64,000 bases of DNA from positions 310,001 to 374,000 of the forward strand of contig WNYE01000007.1 of the NCBI GenBank assembly GCA_021396245.1. The letters run 5' to 3'. Shown in pieces: positions 35,715-47,395 of the stretch. The DNA is from Sporothrix humicola (lineage: Eukaryota > Ascomycota > Sordariomycetes > Ophiostomatales > Ophiostomataceae). How positions within the stretch are numbered: the first letter of the stretch is position 1; each line of letters opens with the position of its first letter. The translations under genes and the position numbers were made by a program. The notes under the pieces were generated by a model. It worked only from the letters and a program-made list of their open reading frames with translations, ran no database searches and was not told where the DNA came from.

Positions 35715-38700
35715 GTCAACACTCATATTGGCTGCCGAGACGCATGTAGGAGACCGTAAATGCTGTAGCCTCTAGGTACATGCTCGCAGCCTGTTGACTG
35801 TCGCATGGCACCGTTTGGTGACCAGGGAAATATTTTTCGGGGTAAGGGGATCTGCGAGCGGTCGACAGACCCGAGCTTGTGCACCATATTTTCCCGAAGC
35901 GGTGTGATGCTCAAGGAGGCAATGGCGAACCTAGCTATATTGCCCGGGTACGAAAACAACGAGCTGGGAGACAAGGGAAGATGGTTCAGTAAATGTGTAA
36001 GGGCGTTGACAGATGGAACCAGGGGCGCAGCGCTTCCGTTGTTCGTTCTTGTGTCATGGAATGATAGATACAGCTTCAACTGCGGACTCGGGTAAGCGCT
36101 TCTTACACCTCGCATCACGAAGGAGGCGGTGGTGACGAGAATAGCATCCGATGCCGGCTACTGTGTAAAGTTAGTTAACGCCTCGGGCCATGGATTGTCG
36201 GCGAAAACACATGCTTTTTCTTCTCCCTCACTTAACTACTTACCCCAGACATAGCGTCATCTTTTACCACCAAAATATTGTGTGGTCTATGTCCGGATAT
36301 CTCACCCACGACGTATCGTAGATGATTGTCGGCCGACAACGGCCACCGCCTCTTCGTGCTCAAAATCAACTCTCACCAAACCTGTTAGAATTGCTGCCCA
36401 AGAAACGATTTGAAACGTCACCCCCCGCCACCGCAATCATGGCTAAAGCAATATGGAGTCTGATCTCACGTCACTCCAGTTTTCACAGCTTTTCCCAAGC
36501 CTGGTGAGTTGAGACTCTGCATATGTGTATTCCTCCACCTCTTGGACTTCCTTGCCAGTGATCATCTTCATATTCCCAGCAGGCAAGACCCAGAAAATGC
36601 GTATGCATACGTGCGAAGTACCGGCAACTTGCTGCTGTCACGGAGCCTTGTTGATGTGCAGTAGATGCTGCATGTCAGATGATAACGCAAGCAAGCGTAA
36701 ACACAACCACAGCCGCAGGAATATTCCAGTCTGTCGGTCTCGTATATTGTATCTGGAAGACTGTGTATGTATTGCTGCCGCTTTTCTTTTTTTATCTTCG
36801 TCCGTTCGTGCTGCTGAGGCTTGTCTCGTCGGGAGTCCGTGGGCTGAATAACCTCTGGCCGTTTCTTTATTTGAATTTTCACCATCATACGTTGTGACAA
36901 CAGCAAAGCGCATGCTGTACCATCAAGTAACTGGATATGCCTCATTGTGGTGCTTCGCCGCGAGCAGCTGTAATATGTGGCCCGACAGCCACCCGAGAGT
37001 CCGGTCATTCAGAGTGGGAGAGGCCTGCGGCAGTCCAAATTGGACCCTTCGTTGGTGGTGCTTTTGCGCTGGAGAGTTTGGACGCTGTCTCTCGTCTTCC
37101 TTTTTCTCCACTCATTTGTCTTGCTGGGTAACAATTTCACGGCAGGGTATTCCCTGCCATCTCTTGTTGTCTGTTTTTCCTGAACTGGCAAAGCCTGAAA
37201 GACGGAGAGCAAAAGCACTTGACTTTGCCATGCCATGATAGAACACGCATGCCAGAACGCAGTATTGATCGACCGGCCAATGGCACACGGCACGGAATAT
37301 TGGTTAAAGCGCATAAATGCACGGAGGTGTGGCGGCAGCTGCCGTCTCTCGCAAAAGGCCCACGCGTGCACTTTGGGCCGTTTATCCACCCCCATTTTAT
37401 CCCCCAAGTTTCCCCAGGATCCCGGCACGGACTGCGCCTGAGAAAATGAAACGTAGAGTGTGCTGTTTTCATTGCTTCTGAATGCTTTTTGTCGTGATTA
37501 TTTAGAATTCTCTCGTCGTATTTTGAGGTTGGTTCAGTGTCCGCTGGTGTGCACTTTGCGCTAGGGTTTTTGGAAGAAGCCAATATTGCTGCCTTCAACA
37601 GCTCCTGTGGTGTGACGGACGCCAAGCCTTTTTCTCTTTGCCTGTGTTCTTTTTTTGGTCGTCTTGTGTATTCCAGCCAGCACACTGTGTAGAAGCCCCC
37701 CTGTCGTCGCCCCTTGCTTTTCTTCTTTGGGGCTTTTTTTTTTCTTTTCTTCCTTTTCTTGTCCGATGTGTATTTTGTTCGTCGCGGGTTCTCGTACCCA
37801 TGCACTCTCTGTATCTTTGGTTCTTGGGAAGGGTAAGAATGGGTCAGAGCCGAAGTACCCTCTTCTCCCCGAGAGCAGATGGTTCGATGTTGGTAGATTC
37901 TGATGTCATTCCCGCCCCCAAGCGTGCGGATCCGGCTACCTGCACAAACGAGCCGCTGCCCACATCAACTTGTAAGATGCAAGTAAACGTGAGAAGTGCT
38001 CTCACCGCCTGGGCAAAAGCCGACCTGGGAAATCAGACGCGGTGTTCTGTCAGACGGAAAACACAAGATCAGCCAGGGCGTATTAAACGGAAAACGCAGA
38101 AGGGAAAAGAGCGTGGTAAATAAGAAAACAAATGTAATTGTCGACACGAGAGAAACGATCGCCAAATATTGCCTGTCTGGTTCTCGGTTTCTTTGTTTTT
38201 CATCGTTGGAATTCTCGTAACATACCCATTTGTATCACGACTTTTCTTGTCGTTCTGTGTGCTGCTTATTTTGTCCACGGATAACGAGAAGTCGCCGTCC
38301 ACCTGGCATGGAGAATGCATGAGCTGTGCCTCTGTGCCATGCTGTGCTCTAAGCGGACATATATCCGTCTCCGTTGGACAGCCAATGTAGTAATCGTCGT
38401 CTGCGATAAGTCGTCATGGTCGATGTGTAGGGGATATACGATTTGCTTTGTTGCTTGCACCCGTAGATTGCTTCCGACAGAAAATTGAGGCGGCAGCGGG
38501 GAAGATCGAGGGGCAGCAGGAAAGGGGGCGAGGGGCTTCAAGAAAGAAGTGACTTGTTTTGTTTATGTCAGCTTGTGCACCGTCAAAATCGGGAAGGTGC
38601 CATGGGCATTCGCCATAATTGGGAAGCCACGACCTTGCGTTGCAGCCACGATGTACGGAATCGGCAAGAGCGATACAGCATGGCCATCCAATGATAACAG

Positions 38701-41622
38701 AGGAAGGAGCCAACGGCTGCGCCGATCAAAGGAAAGAGCAGTCGGAAGAACGACAGGGAAAGAGGAAACCGGCACCGTATCCACATGTTGGCAGTCGCGG
38801 GAGAGCTACTGTAAGGTACGACACATCTTACCAAAGAACCCAAAAGGGACAGGACACGCGGTCCAATAACGCATCGCTCTATGGCAATATTGGGGCTGCG
38901 TAAGACTTCGTAGGACGTCAATATTATGGGCGTGTTAAGGCGTTAATTATGGAAAAACGAATATTGCCCCACGGCCTGACGGACACTTTTTTTCTCCTCC
39001 CATTTCTTATTGTTCTCTCTCTTTTTACGGACGTCGCTTCCTGAATATCAACAGCCACGCTAACTCAATTAGGCAATATCGGAGAAGAAAGGCAGGAACG
39101 ACTGACAGGGATAAGCAACAGCCAATCGGCTTTCACAGTTAACGTCTCTCTTAATTACACCCAAAAAGCATCGTTTTTGCTCATCTTCCCCTCGATGCTT
39201 TTGTATTCTCTTGTACTTCAATTTTTAAAATAATTTTGTTTGACTGTCAGATTTATTTGAGTTTTCTAGCTCTTCTTTTTAGAACTATTTACACCTCTAT
39301 ACATAAATTTATTTAATATTAGTGTTCTGTTGACGTTTAAGTGATTCTAAACAATTCCTGAAAAGCGAAGAACAAAAATATTTATTCCTCATCCACATAT
39401 ACCCTATTATTTACCTATCTGAATACCCTCTACTCTTTTGGTGACAAAGCAATTTACATGTGAATCATTAATTAAAGGAGTTTTATCATCCTCTCATCAC
39501 GCGGCGCGGATGCAATCTACCCAGCCCTTCTTTTTTTCGCCGAAGATGGAGAACATGCTATACTTTCGGCCGTCATGCTGTTTCTTTGGATGTCCAGCAC
39601 ATGCCACAAAAATGGAGAGAGTGAAGAATGAAGATGTACTCTGGAGTGGCCAAAGATGGCGAGTGGCTTCATAGGCCAGTTCTCTCTAGAGAACACACAA
39701 TATCACCAAACTTGCGTGGCAACCGAAGATTTATCATCCGTACATATTTTACGAGTAATGTCTATCTCTTCTATTTGGAGTTACCCTCCGCTATCTTTGT
39801 CGTAGTTTCTCATTTTTAAATCACATGCGAAATGATGACTACAAACTTTCTTGCTCATTCGGTGTGAGAAACACTTTAGGTGATGCTTACTATTCACATT
39901 AAGCTTGTGTCTCGACATATCATTGGCCATGCGAGATAGAAGGTCTGCATCCTCACCAATAGGCACGAAAATACTGTCAGCCTCATGTTCCAATAATCGG
40001 CCTAGACCACTGACGACATGATTGCAGGAATCACACCTGGGATTGATCACCACTGCTGATTCTCCTGTCGGGACCCGAAAGGCGTGATTTTAAGGATCAT
40101 GTTCTGGATGGATGGCACGGACACATACAGACAAAGATCAAGCACGACACATGGGAGAGCAATAGAGAATATGTGCACCGAAAGTGCCAGTAAGGCAGGA
40201 AGGATGACGGGTGAAAGTCTGCATATCTGCGGCCTCGTAAAAAATAAATATGAAAAGAAAAACATCATGTACGGAGTAAGCGAAGATGTGACGGATGTGA
40301 TGGATGCAATCCTCCTGTCACATCAGGCACCGGAATGCCCCTTGCTCGCCTTTTCTTTCCATGTCCCCAGCATCTTCTAAGCGCGGCTTAACATGCACGT
40401 CCATCTTCCGCTTCCCATGCTCTTTTTTCCGCTGTCTGGTAATTTTTAGCATCATACGGCCTGCACCCCTTTTGCATCAGTTTCCGCACACAGGCAGACG
40501 GCTTCACCGGGAGGTGTTTCCTGGGATGGCATCCATCCTGCTACTTATCTTTGCCATAAGCTCGCTGACCCTTCCTTTTGGCTGACAAGAGTTTTCATAT
40601 CTATTAGTACAATGTTTTAGCGGTGTCCATGACTTTTCGAATTCTAGATTTCAACATTACTTGGTATCTACATTTTATTTTAAACCTAAGTTCACCATAT
40701 CTTGAGAGTAACTATAACTCGGAGATACATTTTTCGAGACTTGCATGTTTCTATCTTCAGCAGATGCTAGTGGTGCTTCAACAAGAAGAAGATAAAATGG
40801 AAGGGGCGTATATGTGGATGATGGCCCGTCGGACCTCCGGCCATGCCACAACAACACCCTCTCAGATGCATGCCACGCGAGAATCTAAAAGGTACCGAAT
40901 GTGTCTTTGAAGAAAACTTATAAAATCAAATAAAATACAGAGAAAAATTATGTAGCTGCATGTGAAAGTCTCAAGAGTGAGTAAATTATGCATGCATGGC
41001 TGTGCGTACAAACCAGAACGGATGCATGCACCCTATGATCTATGACCTACCCGGTACCAGCGCAAACATCAGACACAGTAGCTACCCGCACACCTTTCCT
41101 TAGCTTGGGACCGTGGGGGTAGGATATCCAACAAAGAATGAAAGTGAAGAGAGAGCAAGAAACACAAAAGTCACAAGTAGCGACGGCTGTTTACTTGCTT
41201 ACGACCTGCATATGGCTGAAGCTGTACCCTTGGACATGTGCGTTTTGTGGGTTTTATGTGGATTTCGATATGCTCTTTGCGATCTCGCTATGGAGCAGCT
41301 GTTTCTTGAAAAAGCCTCCACGATGCTGCGACACATGTTTCTTTTCTTTCTCGGTGTCTAAACTTTCAAACTGTTGTTTGGGCGTTTGTGGAGTTCCTGA
41401 TGCCAGCCACAACTCCGTATTTACGTGCTCATGTCGGAGATGTTGACCGAGTCGAACTGTGTTGACATTGAGACTGGATGGAGGCCAAGAAACGAGAAGA
41501 GGAGTGGATCTTGGCCTGCTTCTTGCCGTGCAGCCGCTGAACCTGTCTCGGCGTAGAGACCCTGCAACACCTGTGCAAAAGTCAAGATGAAGCTTATGCG
41601 AGAGAGCCCCGGCTGCAGAGTT

Positions 41623-41643
41623 GCAGACAGCAGACAGCAGACA
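41623..41643. repeat. Tandem repeat, 7-bp unit (GCAGACA) x3
   Basis: Three exact copies, followed by two degenerate GCATAC(G) units. Non-coding. Confidence 0.85.
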
Positions 41644-42442
41644 GCATACGGCATACAAGTGGGGAAGAGCTCATCTACAGACAGAACCCTCATGGACATA
41701 ACCAAAAGAGACGGTATTTAGAACTTTGTCATCTCCACTGGAGAGCGTGTTTTACTTTAGCATTTCTGGGCATGGCCTATTCGATACCCTTCGCCGAATT
41801 GATGTCTTCAATGCTGCCCAATGTAGGTTCTTGACCCCAGAAATTACACAAACGGTTACAGTGTCTCTGTGATGGCCGAGTTTTTGATGGCCTAAACAAC
41901 TCTATTGGCGCCCCGCTGCGATTGCTCATTCTAATGCAATCTCTCATCTTCGGTATTATTTTGATACTTCTCGTATATCTTGACCATTCTTCCTACTTGT
42001 ACACTAGTACTTTATTTTATGTTTATTTATTTGCCGCTCAAGAGATACATGCGTCCATGTATTAGTGTATTAGTGTATGTTTACGAATATGGCACAAACT
42101 GGAGCTGTCCACCTCAACTGACCACTCACATTACATAGATCTACCAGAGCTAAATGTGGACATTGGCCGGTGTATTACCATTTTGTGACATTTATGAATT
42201 TTTGTGGCATATTTCTCGTTTACGATGACTGCTTGTAGTCTGCGTGTAACGATGGATTTGAGATTTTCAGCCGCCAGCGTGCGATACGACAGGTCAAAAA
42301 ATAGAGCAAGGCCTGGACCTAGCTTGTCCAACCACCCCACGGTGTTTCTGTGTATTTCTCAGTGTTCTTCAGTATGTTTATGTATGTTTTGTGTGTTCTG
42401 CGTGCACAACTTGTACAGCGTGTACAGTGTGTATTACAGCGT

Positions 42443-42466
42443 TGTCTGGCTGTCTGGCTGTCTGGC
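42443..42466. repeat. Tandem repeat, 8-bp unit (TGTCTGGC) x3
   Basis: Three exact copies in non-coding DNA, just after a TGTACAG-rich stretch. Confidence 0.85.
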
Positions 42467-43538
42467 GGTATGTCCTAAAACGGGAATGGCATCTGCGGAG
42501 AAAGGGGGGTGCCTGTCCAGGTCTTCCAGACCATACAACCTTTCCAGCCCTTGGTTTTTCTAGAAACCTCCGGTAATGTAACCAAGAAGCGCCAAACGAG
42601 GCACAAGGCGAGACACAAGAGATAACACAGGCAGCAGGGGCAAACAATGAGCATGGCCAACCTTGTTTTGTCGATGTGAGAGTGGAGATGTTTATTGTTA
42701 TTTGATATTATTTGTTATGTAGGAGATACCCTGAAAACCAATAAAATAAAATAAAATTAAGCAGACCGCTTCAGCCAGCCCCATGCTCTGTTTTGTGTCG
42801 GATTTTGCGGCTGTCTCAGCATGTTCTATTGCCCCATATATGGACTTTTGCGTCTGCATCTACATCTGCGTTTAGCTGTCTCTGTATGTGCTCAGTATCT
42901 CCATCGCACCCAAATTCACCTTTCTAATCCCCTTCTCATATTCGAATAGAGACATTGCTGATTCGGTGGGACTTCGCTCTGCAGAGACGGTGCAACATGT
43001 GCCTGCAATGTACTAATCGGGGCTTGACAGGGTGTGGCGAGACAGCAGACGACTGTGGAATGCCAGTGAATGGCCAGCGGACTGTTGTTCTCTGTTGTGT
43101 TTTGTGGTCAGTAAATACTTTTTCTGTGACGTTCTATTTATTAAATTTTGTGGCATTTTCATGTCCATATGGCTCGTACCCTGAAAACCAATCATTGGCG
43201 TGGTGAGCAGCTCGCAAAACACTTGGACGAGGTATGCGGCTCCAGTTCCCAGATTGTCCTCTTACATATTCATTTGTCCTCGGACGTTCTCAGATCTGTG
43301 CTCTCTCTTATATTAGCCATCCTGCCGGTTTTTCTTCGGAGGATGCATGTTGCATGTACATCATCGCCAGCTGGCCGTCCTCCGTCCGTTTTGGGGCTGT
43401 TCCGCCGCCTTGTCATCCGGCGTCTGTCGTTCACCATGAGACTGAACCACTGGATTTGTCCGTTTTCCTACCACCTGCGCCGTGTTTTGTTGTTTCCGGA
43501 TTTCTGTAGCATTTTGTCAGAACCAAGGATCGTGATAT

Positions 43539-43574
43539 GATGCCACAAAATGCCACAGATGCCACAGATGCCAC
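43539..43574. repeat. Imperfect tandem repeat, 9-bp unit (GATGCCACA), about four copies
   Basis: Two perfect or near-perfect units flanked by degenerate ones that keep the TGCCAC core. Non-coding. Confidence 0.75.
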
Positions 43575-44910
43575 GTTGCATACAATGCACGCAGCGGCAG
43601 AAATTGTAGTTTTGCAGTTTCTCAAATGCTTCCGCCCGTATCTCGTCCTCCTGTCGATTTCCGCATCGATGTAGATGCCGATGCAATATCACTCTGGCCA
43701 AGAATATCACGGGTACCAATCGAAATTCCGAGGCTATGCATCCGAGATCTTGGGCTCTTCTCGACCACTGCTTTGACTTTCTCCGAGTCTAGACTCCCGG
43801 TGTTCCGGGGCTGTTTCGTGATTTTGTACTATTATTGCCCTGATACCTGTACTGTTGCGGATTATGGCCCTCTCGTGAGATGTCAGGAGCCCCGATGATC
43901 AACACGGCCGCTCGTCCAACCCCCGTAAACGAGTAATAGTGGATGCAAAATGGGTCGGAGAGTATCTTCATGAGACGCTCACTTGCACCATTTAAGCAGC
44001 CATTGATCCCACCACAAATCTACTTCTCATTGATACTCTCAAAGTCACACATTCATATTCCAAACTTCCTGGTCGACCGCGCCCTGAACGAATCGGCGCA
44101 TTCTTACTCTGTATGTATTCTCAACCCGCCTTCGTGGACTCTGGCTTTCTTGGTTAGATGTGCGTTTATCGTATAAACTTGAAATATTTAGTATTGTCAC
44201 CTTTTCATTTTATCTTGTTGTGCAATTCTTTTTTTTTTTCATCTTTTTCTCTGCGTAAGGTTTTCCACGAACTTGAATATACTGGATTGTGGCTGTAAGT
44301 CTGTCTACTGTGTAAATAGACTGACTTTGTTAGCTGTTTTGCTATTTATACCGTGTCGGCTGCTTCAGGAAAAATTTTGTTACAAATTTCATCGATAACC
44401 GAGCTGAATGCGTGCTTTTTGGCACAAAATCATAAGAACAATAATACGTAAGGTCAATTCGGTTATGAGCTCTTAGTATTTTACGCCACATATTGTAGTT
44501 TATCACCATCCACGAACAGGAAGGACACGAAGCACACGATTTTCTGTCATCAACCAGTGGAGCATTAGATTGTAGTAAGTAAGAATGAAAAAGTAAGAAA
44601 AAATACAAAATCATAGTGAAAAAACTCCTCTTCCACGGAAATCATCACCTTAAAAACGAATAATGGATAATGGCGCAAAGTCAGCAGTCTCGTCCATTTT
44701 TTTTCTCTGCGTGACTCCGGTCAGGAGTTGAAGGGTAAAAGGGGGCTTGGGTAAAGCGATTAACAAACACCAAACGGTTGGGAAGGAAATATGCGAATAA
44801 AAAAATACAAAAGGTGGATAGGAGGCAAGCAAATAAATAGAACCCTTGGATGCTTTGATTTAAATGTTCAAGGGGTGAGCTGAAAAATCAAACGTCCATC
44901 TACCTCCCTC

Positions 44911-46765
44911 TTACAGATGACGTCTGACGCGGCGTGGACGGTAGCGGTTCGAGTCGGCAGCCGGTGCGTCCGTGGCAGCAGCATAGAGGGCACCAGTGTA
45001 GGTTGTGGGAGGGACGGTGATAAAGTCGCTCGTGTCGAGCACATCCTGCGTGTTGCCGGCAGCGTTGCCGCGGAAGGGAATGTTCTGCTTGATGCAGTTG
45101 TCAATGTGGTCCTGGGGGAAGGAGACATTGCGGAGCAGCTCGGGGCCCTGGATGAACGTGGCCGTCAGGCCCATCTCGACGTGCCATTCAATGTGACAGT
45201 GGAACAAGAACACGCCCGGGTTGGTGATCTTGATGCGCAGCACGGCGTACGAGTTGGCATTGATAGAGATCGTATCGCGGCGCATCGGGCTGGCCGGGAA
45301 TGTGCGGTTGTGGCCGCTCCAAGAACCCGTGTTGCTGCCGGGGCGATCCAGGACCTGGAACTGGTGGCCGTGCATGTGGAATGGGTGGATGGCTGCATCC
45401 AAATTGTTGACGACGACATTCACGACGGAACCCGTGGCCAGGATATACGGGTTGACGTCGCCGTAGACGGCAGGATTCGTATTGTTCTCGCCCGTCGTGG
45501 CCACCGAGTAGAGCGTGGGCACTTTCTGAGCAATGTACGTCTGACCGTTGAAGCAGGCACGGGGGAGGCCGTTGACATCCGTGCAGAAATCAAAGTTGAG
45601 CGTAATGGTCTGGTCGACCGGGCCATAGGCAGCGACACCGTCGAGCGGCTTGAACGAGACGTCGTTGACGGGCTGCCACTTGTTGACGACGTCCTCGGGA
45701 AAGGCGCCGTTGGGGTTCATGACCAGATAGCCCGTGGCGTTGTGTGGCCAGACAACAGCCTGGTGCGGGTCGTTGGCAAAGTCGCGGTTGATGTCGACAG
45801 ACATGAGGAACGGATAGTTGCGGTGGTCGCGCGAGATGCCAGAAATGAGCACATCGTAGCGCTGGGCCGGAGCAATCCGCAGCTGGTATGCCTGGGCCTG
45901 CTGAACATACGAGGAGTCGGTCATGATGACCTGCATCGTGTGCGAGTCAAAATGCAGCATAGTTGAAGCAAAGGCGGCAAAGCTGATGATACGGAAGCGG
46001 TACGTTTTGTTGTTGGCAAACGAAATGTTGGCGCCGAGACCCTCGTTGACAATGATGCCATCAGGGAACGGCGGGAGGAACTGCGTGTTGCTAGACTCGA
46101 GCATGTTCTGGACGAGCGTGAGGGATTGTTCATGGTACCTAAACCGTTAGTACATTTTTATTTAGAACATTAACACAAAACACACAAAAGACATACCAGT
46201 CGGACACGGTCAGGACAATCTCCTCGTCGTATTTCCCGGCATACGGGTCGTTGGGATCGTGCACGATCAGGGGGCCGCGCAGGCCGTCGGGATACTGTCC
46301 CATGTTGTGGGAGTGGTACCAGTACGTTCCGGGCGCATTGGCCTGAAGAAGAAAGAAGATGTGTCAGGAAATTATGTGCCCATCAACAATACCATATACA
46401 AGCATGAATTGACCAAAACTCACCACAAACGTGTAGGTCATGGACGATCCCGGCGGAACAGGGCACTGCGTCACGCCGCTCGGGCCGTCCATCCACGTTG
46501 TCTGCACCTGGTCGATGCCATGGAAGTGGAGGCCGGTCGTCTCATTGCCGAGCTTGTTGTTGATCGTAAGCACAATCGTGTCACCCGTGTTGGCCTCGAG
46601 CGTGGGACAGGGCCAGGCGTTGTTGATTCCGATAACGGGGCGGGCAAAGCCATCGGGAGAAGCATTGACCCAGGTGACATCCCAGTTGACGGTCACAGTG
46701 GCTGCAAGAGCCTGTGAGGCTAGAAGAATAGAGGCCAGAGTTTGGCGGAGACCGAAACGGGCCAT
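44911..46765 (-). CDS. Secreted multicopper oxidase, Fet3/Abr1-like (melanin laccase candidate)
   Basis: Copper oxidase of 571 residues in three exons: 46424-46765, 46197-46342 and 44911-46138. The N-terminus is a signal peptide (about 1-21, ending SQALA). Four copper-binding segments are visible: H80-F-H82-G, H124-S-H126, the HPFHMHGH segment starting at H414, and H476-C477-H478 in FHCHIEWH. The residue ten after the Cys is Leu, a non-coordinating axial position. TTWMDGPSGVTQCP and SPMRRDT are typical of the Fet3 ferroxidase branch rather than classical laccases. The membrane anchor of Fet3 is absent: the chain ends in a Pro/Ala- then Arg-rich tail. Aspergillus fumigatus Abr1, in the DHN-melanin cluster, is an oxidase of this type, so DHN polymerisation at the wall is the likely role. 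By eye, the residue matching yeast Fet3 Glu185 is Pro185, while Asp409 is kept as Asp410, which speaks against plain iron uptake. Confidence 0.87.
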
Positions 46766-47371
46766 TTTGAGGAGATCCGGATGGTCGTGAAGGGTGTTGT
46801 TGGTTAGCAAAGGTGTCAATAATGGTTGTGGGCAATAGCGAGTGTCGTTAGTGAAGAAAGAAAATGGGAAATTAAATCAATAAATCAAATAAGCAAAGGG
46901 GGGATCATAAATCAAAATGTTGCAAAATTCATAAAGTGAATGGATTGGAGGATGGTTTAGAAGTCCGTCAGCGAGAGAAGACGGTATCGACCATTTGAAA
47001 AAGAAAAAAAGACAACAAAAAGAGAATAAACAAAATAAGAAAAGTAACGAGAGGTTGTCGAAGGTTGGCGACGGGGAAAGGGAATGGGGATACGAGAGAA
47101 CGAAAGAAAGAGATGTGGGAAGGGGGGACGGTGAGGTGGTTATAAAAGAAAATCAAAACAACGCAGACGCAACAAATATGGACCAGAAGCAAAGAGACAA
47201 AAGTGTCAAGGGGGCAGCAAAGAAGGACAGGAAAGACAAAAGCAGAAGAAGATGGGACAGGATGGGCAAGATGGACAGGACAGGACAGGGGTGGATGACG
47301 AGCCACACACGCAAGTACGCCGGTGGTCGTCACCGGAACCCGAGCGAGGCAGCAGAAAAGTGAAGAAAAAA

Positions 47372-47395
47372 TTAATGTGTTAATGTGTTAATGTG
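47372..47395. repeat. Tandem repeat, 8-bp unit (TTAATGTG) x3, upstream of the oxidase
   Basis: Three exact copies about 610 bases before the oxidase ATG. It may be neutral or a repeated regulatory site. Confidence 0.85.

Larger units (their letters stand above)
32329..44910. other. 12.6-kb region without a recognised gene, upstream of the PKS and downstream of the oxidase
   Basis: The first 1 kb is the PKS promoter, with a TATATA box at 32425 and palindromes at 33218-33282. Beyond that I recognise no protein domain. The longest frames (34257-34847 and 37137-37805, both minus) are Ser/Leu/Phe-rich or Lys/Arg-rich and follow purine/pyrimidine tracts. Around 34430-34800 the + strand is purine-rich and at 34950-35110 it is pyrimidine-rich. 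AT-rich patches occur near 39180-39480, 40590-41000, 41940-42080 and 44160-44350. Short tandem repeats and a 14-bp inverted repeat are listed separately. I find no transposase, reverse transcriptase or tRNA. Confidence 0.55.

Noticed and set aside
37137..37805. 222-codon Lys/Arg-rich minus-strand frame
   Set aside because: Composition reflects a polypurine stretch; no homology recognised.
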